64,000 bases of DNA from PALSA-1003 sp963741315 (GTDB lineage Bacteria; Pseudomonadota; Gammaproteobacteria; Burkholderiales; Casimicrobiaceae): positions 124,001 to 188,000 of the forward strand of contig CAVUHK010000002.1 of NCBI GenBank assembly GCA_963741315.1, in the 5' to 3' direction. The translations under genes and the position numbers were made by a program. Of this stretch, positions 1 to 8,832 are shown one piece after another (position 1 is the first letter of the stretch; each line of letters begins with the position of its first letter). The notes below the pieces were generated by a model. The model did no database searches. It had not been told where the DNA came from and saw only the letters and a list, made by a program, of their open reading frames with translations.

Positions 1-1
1 G

Positions 2-421
2 GACCTGTCGACGATTCGCGGCAATTTCGACACGCTGGCAGACGCCGCCGAGAATCCGGAAGTGAAACTCGCCATTGCCGGAGCGCGGGCGTACGATGCG
101 GCCGCCAGTGAATGCTTTGCCGGCTTCTTTGCGTCGCGACGCAACTACGACGTGGTCGCCGGCACCGACGCCCGCGGACTCAGACGCGTCGGGGTGCTGG
201 AGCAGTCCTGGCGCATCGGTGGGGCCAGCGGCGCGGAAATGGCCGTCCTCGGCATGTTCCGGCGGGACCGAGGTCTGCTTTGCGCACGGGCATCGACGGT
301 GGAAGTGTACGGTGCAGCGTTCACCCCGCCTTCGAGGGCAACGGTGCTTTTTCACGGAGTGGATCCACAGATCGGTCCGCTGACCAAGTACGTCGTTTCA
401 GCGCCACATGTCCACGCATGA
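2..421 (+). CDS. C-terminal part of a DUF3182-like protein (5' end outside window)
   Basis: An open frame enters from the left edge of the window and runs to a stop at 421, so only the last 139 or so residues are visible. The readable part contains the segments VEQSW-like VLEQSWRIGGASGAE and FHGVDPQIGPLTKY, which I recall from the DUF3182 family of proteobacterial proteins of unknown function; this assignment is from memory and unverified. The next gene (alpha/beta hydrolase) starts inside its last codons with a 14-base overlap, so the two are probably translated together. No function can be given. Confidence 0.6.
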   Translation, partial: DLSTIRGNFDTLADAAENPEVKLAIAGARAYDAAASECFAGFFASRRNYDVVAGTDARGLRRVGVLEQSWRIGGASGAEMAVLGMFRRDRGLLCARASTVEVYGAAFTPPSRATVLFHGVDPQIGPLTKYVVSAPHVHA

Positions 422-1202
422 CGACATAATCTCCATTCCGGTCGATGGGGAATCCATCCAGGGCACCGTGGTGGCACCGGCGATGCTCATACCCGGCGTG
501 CTGTTCGTGCACGGTTGGGGAGGCAGCCAGCAACAATACATCGCGCGGGCGCACGAGGTCGCGGCGCTCGGCTGCATCTGCCTCACCTTCGATCTGCGCG
601 GTCACGTCGAAACGCGCTCGCGCTATGAGACGGTTTCCCGCGAGGACAATCTCCAGGATGTGACGGCGGCGTACGATTCGCTGGCCCGGCATCCCGGTGT
701 GGACCCGACGCGCATTGCCGTGGTCGGAAGCAGCTACGGCGGATATCTCGCCGCCATTCTATGCGCCACAAAGCCGGTGAAGTGGCTAGCGTTGCGCGCT
801 CCGGCACTCTATCGGGATGCCGATTGGCAGCTCCCCAAGACTCAATTGGCGCAGCACCAGGGCCTGGGCGCGTATCGATTGGAGGTGGTACGCCCTGGCG
901 AGAGCCGCGCGCTGCTGGCGTGCGCGCATTTTCCGGGTGATGTACTCATCGTCGAATCCGAACTCGACCTGATCGTTCCGCACCAGGTCATCGCCAATTA
1001 CCGCGCAGCGTGCAGCCGCGCACGCTCGGTGACCAACAGAGTCATCGCCGGCTCGGATCACGGGCTATCGACCGAGGCCGCACAAAGCGCGTATTCCGAG
1101 CTCCTGCTCATCTGGCTCAAGGAAATGATCGCAGGTCCTCCGCCATCGAAGGACCGAGTGCCTGAGCCAGACAAGGAAGCTCCCGTCGCCGAGCACGCGT
1201 GA
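408..1202 (+). CDS. Alpha/beta hydrolase (dienelactone-hydrolase/acylpeptidase-like)
   Basis: A 264-residue protein with the alpha/beta-hydrolase pattern: an oxyanion-region FVHGWGGS near residue 34, the nucleophile elbow VVGSSYGG with Ser109, a likely acid in VESELDLIVP and a C-terminal histidine in GSDHGLS. No signal peptide is visible, so it is probably cytoplasmic. It starts inside the end of the upstream DUF3182-like gene, which suggests a two-gene operon. The substrate cannot be told from sequence; esterase or peptidase activity are both possible. Confidence 0.85.
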   Translation: MSTHDDIISIPVDGESIQGTVVAPAMLIPGVLFVHGWGGSQQQYIARAHEVAALGCICLTFDLRGHVETRSRYETVSREDNLQDVTAAYDSLARHPGVDPTRIAVVGSSYGGYLAAILCATKPVKWLALRAPALYRDADWQLPKTQLAQHQGLGAYRLEVVRPGESRALLACAHFPGDVLIVESELDLIVPHQVIANYRAACSRARSVTNRVIAGSDHGLSTEAAQSAYSELLLIWLKEMIAGPPPSKDRVPEPDKEAPVAEHA

Positions 1203-1234
1203 ATGAATTGTGTCCATTCTTTCCGAGGTGATTC

Positions 1235-1426
1235 ATGTACCTTTGCCCCCAGGACCTGGACTGGTGCACACGTCCCGAGTGCCGATCGGGACGCTGCGTA
1301 ATGACCGGAGAATCCCCGTTCGTTGCTTGCATCGGTTGCGGATCGGTGACCGAGCGCCGAATCACCTTCGGCTTGTGCAGCGATTGTGTCCTTGCAGAAC
1401 TGCGTCTTGACGCGGAAGGTGGGTGA
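1235..1426 (+). CDS. Small Cys-rich putative zinc-ribbon protein
   Basis: A 63-residue frame starts at ATG 1235 behind a GAGGTG Shine-Dalgarno-like stretch and contains eight cysteines arranged in CxxC-like pairs (CIGCG and CSDC among them), as expected for one or two zinc ribbons. It lies between the hydrolase and ku on the same strand and ends 2 bases before the ku start, so it may be part of the ku transcript. I do not recognise the family; the case for a real gene rests on the ribosome binding site, the cysteine pattern and the tight spacing. Confidence 0.5.
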   Translation: MYLCPQDLDWCTRPECRSGRCVMTGESPFVACIGCGSVTERRITFGLCSDCVLAELRLDAEGG

Positions 1427-1427
1427 C

Positions 1428-2325
1428 ATGGCGCGCGCGTTGTGGACCGGCGACATCAGTTTCGGGTTGGTGAACATCCCGGTGAATCTTTTCCCGGCAG
1501 AGGAGCACCGCGAGTTCAAGTTCTCAATGCTCGACAAGCGCGACTTTTCTCCGATCGGCTTCAGGCGTTACAGCAAGCGCAGCAACAAGGAGGTTGAGTG
1601 GGCGAATGTCGTCAAAGGGTACGAATACGAAAAGGAACAGTACGTGGTCCTGTCGGACGAGGATTTTCGCCGCGCCAACGTAAAGGCCTCCCAGACCATC
1701 GCAATTCACGCCTTCGTTCCTGCGACGGACGTCCCGACGCAATTCTTCGAAACGCCGTACTTCCTCGCGCCCACCGAACGCGGAAAGAAGGTCTATGTAT
1801 TGCTCCGGGAAACGCTGTTGGCCAGCGGTCGGGTGGCGATCGCCGAAGTCGTGATTCGCACCGCGCAGCATCTTGCCGCATTGGTGCCTTCGGGACGCGC
1901 TTTGATGCTCAATACCATGCGCTATCCGGACCAGCTGCGCAAACCAGGTGACGTCGAATTGCCCGCCGCAGGCGTCAAGGCTGCCGGCGTCAGCAGCAAG
2001 GAGCTCGAGTTGGCCAAGCGGCTGGTCAACGACATGTCCGAGCGCTGGAAGCCGAACGAATTCAAGGACACCTATCACGACGACCTGATGCGGTCGCATC
2101 AAGGAAAAGATCAGGAAGGGCGAGACTCATGAAATCACCGCGCCCGAAGAGGGCGACGGTGCACAGCCGCGATCTGCGCAAATCATCGATCTCGCCGCGT
2201 TGTTGCAGCAGAGCCTCAAGCGCGGTGGTGGCGCCCCCGCGAAATCTGCGGGGGGATCGCGAACATCCGCGCCCAGGCGAGTCGCTGCAACCGCCAGGCT
2301 GCCGGCGCGCCGCAAGCGTGCCTGA
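1428..2325 (+). pseudogene. ku: Ku protein (NHEJ), interrupted by a +1 frameshift near 2091
   Basis: Ku binds DNA double-strand ends and recruits LigD in bacterial non-homologous end joining. The protein starts MARALWTGDISFGLVNIPV, the standard bacterial Ku N-terminus, at ATG 1428, and the Ku core is intact to FKDTYHDDLM. The reading frame then ends early at 2132. The expected C-terminal part (IKEKIRKGETHEI, then a Lys/Arg-rich tail ending ARRKRA) is present one base over, from about 2095 to the stop at 2325. A single extra base in the stretch after 2090 therefore explains the break. Corrected length is about 298 residues. Either the gene is broken, with a Ku lacking its C-terminal tail, or the base is a sequencing error. 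The LigD polymerase follows directly. Confidence 0.85.
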
Positions 2326-2356
2326 GCAGGTCCACCGTGTTGCGACGAGGCGTGCC

Positions 2357-3281
2357 GTGAAGGCAATGGCCGCGCCGACAGGTGTCGCTGTCGCCGGTGT
2401 AGCCTTGTCGCACCCGGACAAGCTGCTCTACCCCGAGGCTGCACTTAGCAAGCAGCAGCTCGCGCGGTACTACGAAAGCGTCGGCGAACGCATCGTGCCG
2501 CACCTCAAGGATCGGCCGCTCAGCCTGGTACGTTGTCCGGATGGATGGAACACGCAGTGCTTTTATCAGAAGCACGCCGAAAAGAGCGTCAACGCAGCGG
2601 TCGAGCGAGTGACCGTGCCCGAGGGCAAGTCCACCGCCACGTACATGGCCGCAAATTCAGTCAAGGCGGTCGTCGCCCTGCTGCAATGGGGCGTGCTCGA
2701 GCTGCACCCATGGGGATCGCGCGTGCCACGGCTCGATCGTCCCGACCGCCTCATCTTCGACTTCGACCCGGACGACAAGCTGGGGTGGGAACCCCTTGCC
2801 GACGCCGCGAGGCTAACGCGCAGGTCGCTCGAGGATCTGGGCCTGCAAGGCTTTCTGAAGACGACTGGAGGCAAAGGGTTGCACGTTGTCGTTCCGATTC
2901 GTCCAACGCTCGATTGGGATCAGGCCAAGTCGTTCACCAAGTCGATCGCCGACCTGTTCGTGCGCGCGTTCCCGGCCCGATTTACCGCGACCTTCATCAA
3001 AGGGCGAGCGCAAGAATCGCATTTTCATCGACTATCTTCGCAACGCCGCTGGCGCCACTGCCATTGCGCCGTATTCGCTGCGTGCACGTGCCAACGCACC
3101 GGTGGCGATGCCCATCGCCTGGGAAGAGCTGGCGACGGACGTGCGCTTCGATCATTTCAACGTCGCAAACGTCGGCGAAAGACTCGCCAGCACCGCGAAG
3201 GATCCGTGGCGGGATTTCTTTTCAGTCCGCCAAGCGGTGACCCGCGCGATGGTCAGGAAAATCGGCAGCGACGGGCGCTGA
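2357..3281 (+). pseudogene. ligD: LigD polymerase (POL) domain protein, interrupted by a +1 frameshift near 3000
   Basis: This is the primase-polymerase domain of LigD, which fills gaps during end joining. Visible hallmarks are LSHPDKLLYPE, the QKHAEK segment, the metal-binding FDFDPDD (Asp135, Asp137 counted from GTG 2357) and KTTGGKGLHV. After FPARFTATF the frame runs off into unrelated sequence, while the expected continuation RIFIDYLRN...AYSLRAR...DPW is found one base over and ends at 3281. Corrected length is about 307 residues, the size of a stand-alone POL domain. No ligase or phosphoesterase domain is encoded nearby. The start is uncertain: GTG 2318 would overlap ku, GTG 2357 has a GAGG six bases upstream, ATG 2366 is a third choice. 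Confidence 0.85.
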
Positions 3282-3543
3282 AGCGCATCAAACTGGGGGC
3301 AGATCGAAGTAGGGGTTGAACCCTGCCGGTAGCGAAGGCGATGGTGCCTGCGCGCATTCCGCGCGATTGGTCTGGCTCTTGCGGTCTGCGGATGCAGTGG
3401 CATCAGCTTCAACCGCGACCTCTGGATCATCGGCGGCGCCCTGACGCGACCGATGGTCGCGATGCGCGACGATGCGTGGCAACAGAGTGGTGCTGCGAGG
3501 AAGACCGCTGCGATGATCCGACATGGCAAGCTTTCCGGCGCTG

Positions 3544-3807
3544 CTATCGCGCCGGCGTCCCGGTGCTGGGTTTGCGTGGCGGTGAATCCGCGCCATCGGG
3601 ATTTGGGGCAGCTCCTGCATCCCCGCTCTTGGCGCGAAGCAGTGCAGCCTCTTCGGCTTGCTTCATGTCCTGCGCTTCCGCGGGCGAGCGGGGCGCGGCG
3701 GCCTTGGCGGCGGCGTCAACTCGGCCTTCGTCGATGAATTTCTTGGTTCGCTTGTAGTAATCCTGCGTTGCTTCGTAGTTGCCTTCGCCATAAAGGTTCT
3801 TCTTCAT
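3544..3807 (-). CDS. Conserved small hypothetical protein (YGEGNYxA type)
   Basis: An 87-residue hydrophilic protein with N-terminus MKKNLYGEGNYEATQDYYK followed by an Ala/Pro/Lys-rich tail that looks disordered. The YGEGNY start is one I associate with short uncharacterised proteins of betaproteobacteria, usually with stress-type neighbours; that is recollection only. No signal peptide or membrane segment is present. A GTCCTACA motif lies about 115 bases upstream of its start, at 3921. Function unknown. Confidence 0.65.
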   Translation of the reverse strand: MKKNLYGEGNYEATQDYYKRTKKFIDEGRVDAAAKAAAPRSPAEAQDMKQAEEAALLRAKSGDAGAAPNPDGADSPPRKPSTGTPAR

Positions 3808-4011
3808 GCGCGCTCCGTCGAGTATTTGTACAGCGCCAAGGGCGGCGCAACCAGTTCACACCATGCCTGCACCGACATGTAATGCAAATCGGTTTACCGC
3901 TGAAATTGTTGTCAGCGAATGTCCTACACTATTCGTGAATTCGCGCACGCGCTCCGCCCTTCTCACGCCCGCAAGCGCGGAGGAGAGATGGACGGAGATT
4001 TTGCGCAGTTC

Positions 4012-4152
4012 TTACTTCGGCTTGGACTTGTCGGCAGCGTTTTCAACAGCTTGACCAGTCGCCTTGACGTCCTTGCCTGCGCCTTCCACGGTATTGCAAC
4101 CGCACAGCGTTGCCAGTAACGCGGCGGCGAGTAACGCACTTAGAGTTTTCAC
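4012..4152 (-). CDS. Entericidin-family lipoprotein
   Basis: A 46-residue protein beginning at GTG 4152, preceded by AGGGG at a good spacing. It has a lipoprotein signal peptide with lipobox LCGC (Cys19) and the entericidin-type mature sequence NTVEGAGKDVKATGQAV, which is Gly/Ala/Asp rich. Entericidin A/B are small membrane lipoproteins linked to stress and stationary phase in enterobacteria; homologues in betaproteobacteria are mostly uncharacterised. A longer frame to 4224 exists, but the GTG with its ribosome binding site and the signal peptide favour the short form. Confidence 0.85.
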   Translation of the reverse strand: MKTLSALLAAALLATLCGCNTVEGAGKDVKATGQAVENAADKSKPK

Positions 4153-4286
4153 AATCACACCCCTATTTTCAATTTGAAATCGAAGAACCCAACTGCTCCA
4201 TATACCAAGCACGCAGCGTGCCATGCTTGTCCAATATCATTTGCCCTCATCAAAAAATCGGCGCGCAAGGCAAATACCCACGCAAC

Positions 4287-4841
4287 TCACGGAGTCGCGG
4301 CATGAAGCGGCGACATTACCCAGTCTGGCGTGCTCACCGGGTTGAAGTCATCCCAAGCGCCAGCAATCCACCGCCCCTGGGACTGCTCGATCGCGCGGGC
4401 ATCGTGCCGTCGAAAAGCCTCCAGCGCAATTTCCCGCGCATCGGGGTTGTCCACGTGCACCATCAACATCACGCCGGCGGGTCTGGCCGCCGGCGCCTCA
4501 TGGCCATGTTCGTCGCCCATGCTTTCGAGCGCGCCGGCCAGAGAGCCCGTGTACGCTCCCACCGCAGCGCCAGCGATGGCACCCAACGGCCCCAGCAGCG
4601 CGCCGGACACTGCGCCTGCCGCGCCGCCCAATGCCGCGCCTCCGGCAGCGCCCTTCTGTCCGCTCCCCGCCGCTGTGTCCGCATCCTCGTCACCACCGAT
4701 CGGAAATCGATCATGGCGACCCGGAGCTCCGAGCACGAGGTGATCGACATCCTTGGCCGCAATGCCATTGGCGTCGAGATCGGCAAGCGCCGCCTCGGCA
4801 TGCGCAAAATCCTCGAAATGCGCCGCTATGATATTTTTCAT
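4287..4841 (-). CDS. Glycine-zipper hypothetical protein
   Basis: A 184-residue protein. The N-terminal about 50 residues (MKNIIAAHFEDFAHAEAAL) resemble the alpha/beta segment of general-stress proteins that sense or bind through a ferredoxin-like fold. The middle, about residues 60-110, is a Gly/Ala-rich glycine-zipper segment (GGAALGGAAGAVSGALLGP) that could span or insert in a membrane. The C-terminal part repeats an alpha/beta pattern (VMLMVHVDNPDAREIALEAF). This layout is common in small stress-linked proteins of proteobacteria. Neighbours on both sides are stress-type lipoproteins on the same strand. Exact function unknown. Confidence 0.75.
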   Translation of the reverse strand: MKNIIAAHFEDFAHAEAALADLDANGIAAKDVDHLVLGAPGRHDRFPIGGDEDADTAAGSGQKGAAGGAALGGAAGAVSGALLGPLGAIAGAAVGAYTGSLAGALESMGDEHGHEAPAARPAGVMLMVHVDNPDAREIALEAFRRHDARAIEQSQGRWIAGAWDDFNPVSTPDWVMSPLHAATP

Positions 4842-4949
4842 CTACCCTCCGGTTCCAAGAGAACGGCGCGCCTTTCCGATAGCGCCCGAGCCAACGCGCT
4901 TCGCGATGCGCGAACCGGACCCTCCGCGGGTCCGGGTCAGGCTGTCGCG

Positions 4950-5342
4950 TCAGGACTTGACGGTCAACTGATCCACGACGCTGTTGACGCCGGCCACCGA
5001 CGACGCGACCTGCTTGGCGCGGTCACGCGAGGTTGCAGTATCGACCGCGCCGCTCAGCGTCACGGTTGCGTTCTTGGTGTCGACGCTGATCTGCATCGAA
5101 CTGAGGCCCGGCTCCGCGAGCAACGCCGCCTTCACCTTGGCTGTGATCGCGCTGTCATCGACGGCATTGGCGACTTTGTCGGTCGCGGCAGCAACCTTGT
5201 CCGAAGCATTGGACGCTGCGGTCGATGGGGTCGACGTGTCAGCCGGCTTGTTCATCGCGGTATTGCTCTTCTGATCGCACGCCGCAAGACTGAGTGCTGC
5301 GGCGACGGCAAGCGCGGGGATACTTATCGCAAGTTGTTTCAT
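4950..5342 (-). CDS. BON-domain lipoprotein (OsmY/DolP-like)
   Basis: A 130-residue protein starting at ATG 5342 behind AGAGGTG. The signal peptide ends in lipobox LAAC with Cys22; a Ser/Thr/Ala linker follows and then one BON domain from about residue 62 to the end (AKVKAALLAEPGLSS, VTLSGAVDT, GVNSVVDQL). BON domains bind phospholipid surfaces and occur in osmotic-shock and outer-membrane-integrity proteins, so an envelope-stress role is likely. An in-frame upstream ATG at 5399 is rejected because the ribosome binding site and signal peptide fit 5342. Confidence 0.88.
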   Translation of the reverse strand: MKQLAISIPALAVAAALSLAACDQKSNTAMNKPADTSTPSTAASNASDKVAAATDKVANAVDDSAITAKVKAALLAEPGLSSMQISVDTKNATVTLSGAVDTATSRDRAKQVASSVAGVNSVVDQLTVKS

Positions 5343-5525
5343 GTGTTCACCTCTCATGGTTAATGTTGCATCCGAAACGATGCAATCCGCGTGCCACACG
5401 TAAAGCGCGTTGGGCGCATGGGCGTGGGATCATCATCGCGGTCGCCCGCGTAATTCGTACTCGGGCAAGTGGCAATATCTACGGTCGCTCCGGTAATCAC
5501 TGTGATGCTCGCGACGTCAACACGG

Positions 5526-6377
5526 TTACGCAGCCAGCAAAATTCCGGCGCCGGGCTGCTGCAGGGGCACCAGGTTGGAAGCGGGATGCCACGCTGGAGC
5601 CTGTTGCACCAACGGGCTCAGATAGCGAAGCTTGGCTGTTCCGAAAAAAGTGGCGAACGCGACTTCGGAAGCGTCGCTTCCCGTTCCGATCCGCACAAGG
5701 TCCTCGACCGGCGACAGTTCGGTCGGGTCGAACAGATACCATGCACCATCGAGATAGGCTTCGAACACCGCGTGGAAATCGGGCGGTGGGTCGCTATACC
5801 TCGCATATCCCGTGACGAAGCGTGCCGGTATGTTCAACGCCCGGCAAAACGTGATTGCGAGGTGGGCGAAATCCCGGCACACCCCGGCGCGGGTCGCCAA
5901 CGCGTCGCGCGCGGTGAAGGTCGGCACCGACGTTCCTACCGTGTAGTCGATGTTGTCGCGAATCCACTGGCAGATTGCCTGCACGCGCGTAAGCCCAGGG
6001 GCGACCGAGCCGAACTTCCGCCAGGCAAGGGGAAATAGCGCATCGACTTCGCAATAACGCGTCGGCAGCAGGTAGCGCAGCACGTCGGCGGGCAGCTCGG
6101 CGACAGGCACTTCGCGCGCGAACATATCGGGTGGCGAACGCCGAACGTCCACGTTGGCAACGTATTGAATACGTAGAGGTCCTGGCGGCGCGTCGATGCG
6201 CAACAGGCGATTGCCCTCGGGCGACTGCAACTGTTCGACCGCCAGATCGGGGAGCGTTGTAATCGATTCCGCGCTCACGTACTGCGAATTCATCGTCGGA
6301 ACCGCGATGTTGAACAGAAACAGGGTTCTCTGGCTGACGTCGTAGTCAAGTTGACAATCGAGATGAAAGGTTTTCAT
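5526..6377 (-). CDS. Transglutaminase-like cysteine protease family protein
   Basis: A 283-residue cytoplasmic protein with the transglutaminase-like core. The catalytic triad is readable: Cys167 in GVCRDFAHL, His202 in FHAVFEAYL and Asp217 in WYLFDPTE. The N-terminal 120 residues form the beta-rich domain typical of bacterial transglutaminase-like proteins. Such proteins usually act as amidases or proteases, not as cross-linkers; the substrate is not predictable. ATG 6377 was chosen over an upstream ATG at 6428 because the conserved fold begins at MKTFHLDCQLDYDV. Confidence 0.87.
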   Translation of the reverse strand: MKTFHLDCQLDYDVSQRTLFLFNIAVPTMNSQYVSAESITTLPDLAVEQLQSPEGNRLLRIDAPPGPLRIQYVANVDVRRSPPDMFAREVPVAELPADVLRYLLPTRYCEVDALFPLAWRKFGSVAPGLTRVQAICQWIRDNIDYTVGTSVPTFTARDALATRAGVCRDFAHLAITFCRALNIPARFVTGYARYSDPPPDFHAVFEAYLDGAWYLFDPTELSPVEDLVRIGTGSDASEVAFATFFGTAKLRYLSPLVQQAPAWHPASNLVPLQQPGAGILLAA

Positions 6378-6567
6378 GCGTGTGCATTCGGCGTTGGACG
6401 TTGCGATGACTGTAGTGCAGAGCAGCAACGGCGGCCATAGGAACGGCGCGGATTCTTGTGTAGGAATGCGTCCGACGCGGCTTCGATCGTCGCGAAGTGA
6501 TTAATGGTGAGCGGCGTGCGCGGGCCACGCGCAACGCATGCCGGCGTGACGCCGCTGATTCGGAAAC

Positions 6568-6726
6568 CTATATTCTTCCCATCAGCAACAGAACGATGAT
6601 CACTACGACGACCACGCCGGCAAGACCGCTGGGCCCGTAACCCCACGAGCGGCTATAAGGCCATGCTGGCAACGCGCCGAGCAGTGCGAGAATCAATATG
6701 ATCAGAAGGATGGTTCCGAGTGTCAT
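6568..6726 (-). CDS. DUF3309 family small membrane protein
   Basis: A 52-residue protein too short for standard gene lists. It reads MTLGTILLIILILALLGALP, then WPYSRSWGYGPSG, then a second hydrophobic segment ending LLLMGRI. This two-helix layout with the central Trp-Pro-Tyr-Ser-Arg motif is the DUF3309 family as I know it, a widespread stress-associated membrane miniprotein of unknown function. It sits in a row of similar small membrane proteins on the minus strand. Confidence 0.85.
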   Translation of the reverse strand: MTLGTILLIILILALLGALPAWPYSRSWGYGPSGLAGVVVVVIIVLLLMGRI

Positions 6727-6771
6727 GACATTTGCTCCTGTGAAGTGTCCCGGACGCGGCCAACGGGCGCC

Positions 6772-6909
6772 TCAGCGTGGGTTTTTGACATTGAAAAGCG
6801 AGTCATAAAGTTGCAGCAGTTTGCGTTCGGTCTCGGTTGGGGCATTGACTCCGAACGCGAACATTCCAAGCATCGCAATGCAGATGAACTCTCTCATCGT
6901 CAGTTTCAT
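6772..6909 (-). CDS. Possible small secreted protein
   Basis: A 45-residue frame beginning MKLTMREFICIAMLGMFAFG, which looks like a short secretion signal, followed by a charged tail (TETERKLLQLYDSLFN). Only a weak purine-rich stretch precedes the ATG. It lies 45 bases upstream of the DUF3309 gene on the same strand. I do not recognise a family; composition and location make it plausible, nothing more. Confidence 0.35.
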   Translation of the reverse strand: MKLTMREFICIAMLGMFAFGVNAPTETERKLLQLYDSLFNVKNPR

Positions 6910-7148
6910 CGCCACCGCCCTTGCCTCGCCGCGGGGTTCGACCATCAACCCCGCGGCGGCATGTTCCGGTTCAGTCTTGCTCGTTCATGCGCTGCAGTCG
7001 CATCTCATCGCGACTGTCCACTACTGAGCAACGCCCATGCCAACTCTCAACGTTTTGTAAATCAACGTCCTGCATGCGCACTCGTTCGCTGCGCAGCGAC
7101 AATGCGTAAAAGTTTCCCGCCGCATGTGTAATTCATTCTTCATCGGGT

Positions 7149-8363
7149 TCATGGACCAAGCATTTCCCCGTACGCCTTGAGCTGTTCGACGTGATCGAAG
7201 ACGGTCTTGATAGCCACCATGATGGGCACGGCGAGCAGCAGCCCCCACGCGCCCCAGACCATTCCCCAGAACAGGAGTGACACGAACACCGCCGGCGCGT
7301 TCATCCGTGCGGCACGGCCCATCAGCCACGTTTGCAGGCCGATGCCCAGCGCGCCTGCCGCGAGTAGGGGCAGACCACCTGCCAGCAAAGCCGCCTGCAG
7401 CGTGCCGAACTGGCCAAATGCAGTCACCGCCGCAGCGCCGGCAACCGCGGCAACGCCGACATACGGAATGGTGTGCATGATCGCAGCGATGATGCCCCAC
7501 AGGACAGGCCTTTCCATTCCGATCGCGTAGAACGCCAGCGCCGTCGCCGTCCCGACCGCGACGTTCACCAGCAGCACCACCACGAAATAGTGCTGATTGA
7601 GACGATTCACGTCGTCGAGAATCCGTACCGTGATCTTGCGTCTGGCAAGCGACGGCCCCATCGCGTGTACGAACTTCCGGCGAAACAAATCGCCCGACGC
7701 GAGCAGGAAGAAACTGAGAAACAGCGCCGACAGGATCTGGCCGAGCGCGGTGAACATGTTGCCGGTTCCGAGCAGCAACACCGAACGGATGTCGATCGAG
7801 TGATCGGTCGGTGGCGCGGTGGATGGGGCCGGCGCGGCTGACACCGGCGCGCGCGCCGGAGCGGGGGCCGGCACGACATCTGCTGCCGGCGCCGCGGCGT
7901 CGGCCAGCTTCTCGAGCTCCTTCGCGGTGCGCTTGACATGATCGAGCGCGCCCGACTCCTGCTGCGCGGTCTCGATGCTCTGGCGGACTCTCTGCAAGGC
8001 GTTCGGAAACTGTTCCAGCACAACACCCGCGTCGCTGCTCATCCGATAGCCAACGCCGCCGATTGCAGCGACGGCCAACAGGACCGCGATTCCCGCTCCC
8101 AGCACGCGTGGCACACCGAAGCGGTTCATGCCCGTCACCACGGGAGTGAGCGCGTAATTCATGAACAGACTCAGCACCAGGGGTATGAAGAATGCCGCGC
8201 CCATGCGCAGTGCGACGACGGCCACGATCAGCGCTATCACCGTCAACGCGACTGTCGTCGCACTGGCGGGTGGTGAGACCACCTCGAGCTGGATGGCTGC
8301 CGGTGCCGCTTCTTCCTGGGCAGGCTTAAGCTGCGCTGCAACGGTGTTGCTGCGAATTCTCAC
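7149..8363 (-). CDS. AI-2E family transporter / permease
   Basis: A 404-residue integral membrane protein of the AI-2E exporter (PerM/TqsA) family. It has about eight hydrophobic segments: a pair near residues 38-75, one near 88-108, then after a long Ala/Pro-rich soluble insert (about 150-195) a second set from 200 to 385. The family signature region HTIPYVGVAAVAGAA is clear. Members export small molecules or ions; only a few are tied to autoinducer-2, so the substrate here is unknown. A GGGAGGGAG ribosome binding site precedes ATG 8363. The Pro/Ala-rich insert (APAPARAPVSAAPAPS) is longer than I would expect. Confidence 0.88.
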   Translation of the reverse strand: MRIRSNTVAAQLKPAQEEAAPAAIQLEVVSPPASATTVALTVIALIVAVVALRMGAAFFIPLVLSLFMNYALTPVVTGMNRFGVPRVLGAGIAVLLAVAAIGGVGYRMSSDAGVVLEQFPNALQRVRQSIETAQQESGALDHVKRTAKELEKLADAAAPAADVVPAPAPARAPVSAAPAPSTAPPTDHSIDIRSVLLLGTGNMFTALGQILSALFLSFFLLASGDLFRRKFVHAMGPSLARRKITVRILDDVNRLNQHYFVVVLLVNVAVGTATALAFYAIGMERPVLWGIIAAIMHTIPYVGVAAVAGAAAVTAFGQFGTLQAALLAGGLPLLAAGALGIGLQTWLMGRAARMNAPAVFVSLLFWGMVWGAWGLLLAVPIMVAIKTVFDHVEQLKAYGEMLGP

Positions 8364-8447
8364 GCTCCCTCCTTGGTCGACTGCGCTTGGGTCCGCGTCG
8401 TCGTGACTGCGATGCCGCGTCCGGGCGCGGATCGCAAGATTCCAAAC

Positions 8448-8825
8448 CTATCTTCGAGCCGGACCCCCGGCCGTTGCCACGTCTTCAGCCGGGTCTGCCA
8501 TTGCAGCGCCACTCGGCGCGGGATCCGCACGCGCCGCGTCCATCCAATTACTGATCGTCGGCACCAGCAGCGCCGTGGCCACCGACCGCAGCAGCGACGG
8601 CCCCTGCGACTTGCATCCGCATTCGACCGGTACCGGTACTGGGCGGCTGCGTCGACTTAGCATCAATCCTCCGATCAATACGCCGCCCACCACCAGCGGC
8701 TGGGTCAACGTCGCGCCCCAACTAATCTTCAGCGTCAGCAAATCTGCGCGAATTTTTGCCTTTCGCGCCACCATCCGCCGCTGCGCAGCCGCGACCCTCT
8801 CGTTGCTCTCGGCGATAGTCGACAT
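8448..8825 (-). CDS. YqjK-position hypothetical membrane-anchored protein
   Basis: A 125-residue protein starting at ATG 8825, only 7 bases after the holin-like gene stop, so translation is probably coupled. It has a charged N-terminal helix (SNERVAAAQRRMVARKAKIR), one hydrophobic segment with a Gly-rich core (LVVGGVLIGGLMLS) and a C-terminal stretch with CGC and a second weaker hydrophobic segment. In many proteobacteria a DUF883 gene, a YqjE holin-III gene and a third small gene form one unit; this fits the third place, but the sequence itself is not diagnostic. Confidence 0.65.
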   Translation of the reverse strand: MSTIAESNERVAAAQRRMVARKAKIRADLLTLKISWGATLTQPLVVGGVLIGGLMLSRRSRPVPVPVECGCKSQGPSLLRSVATALLVPTISNWMDAARADPAPSGAAMADPAEDVATAGGPARR

Positions 8826-8832
8826 GACGGCC

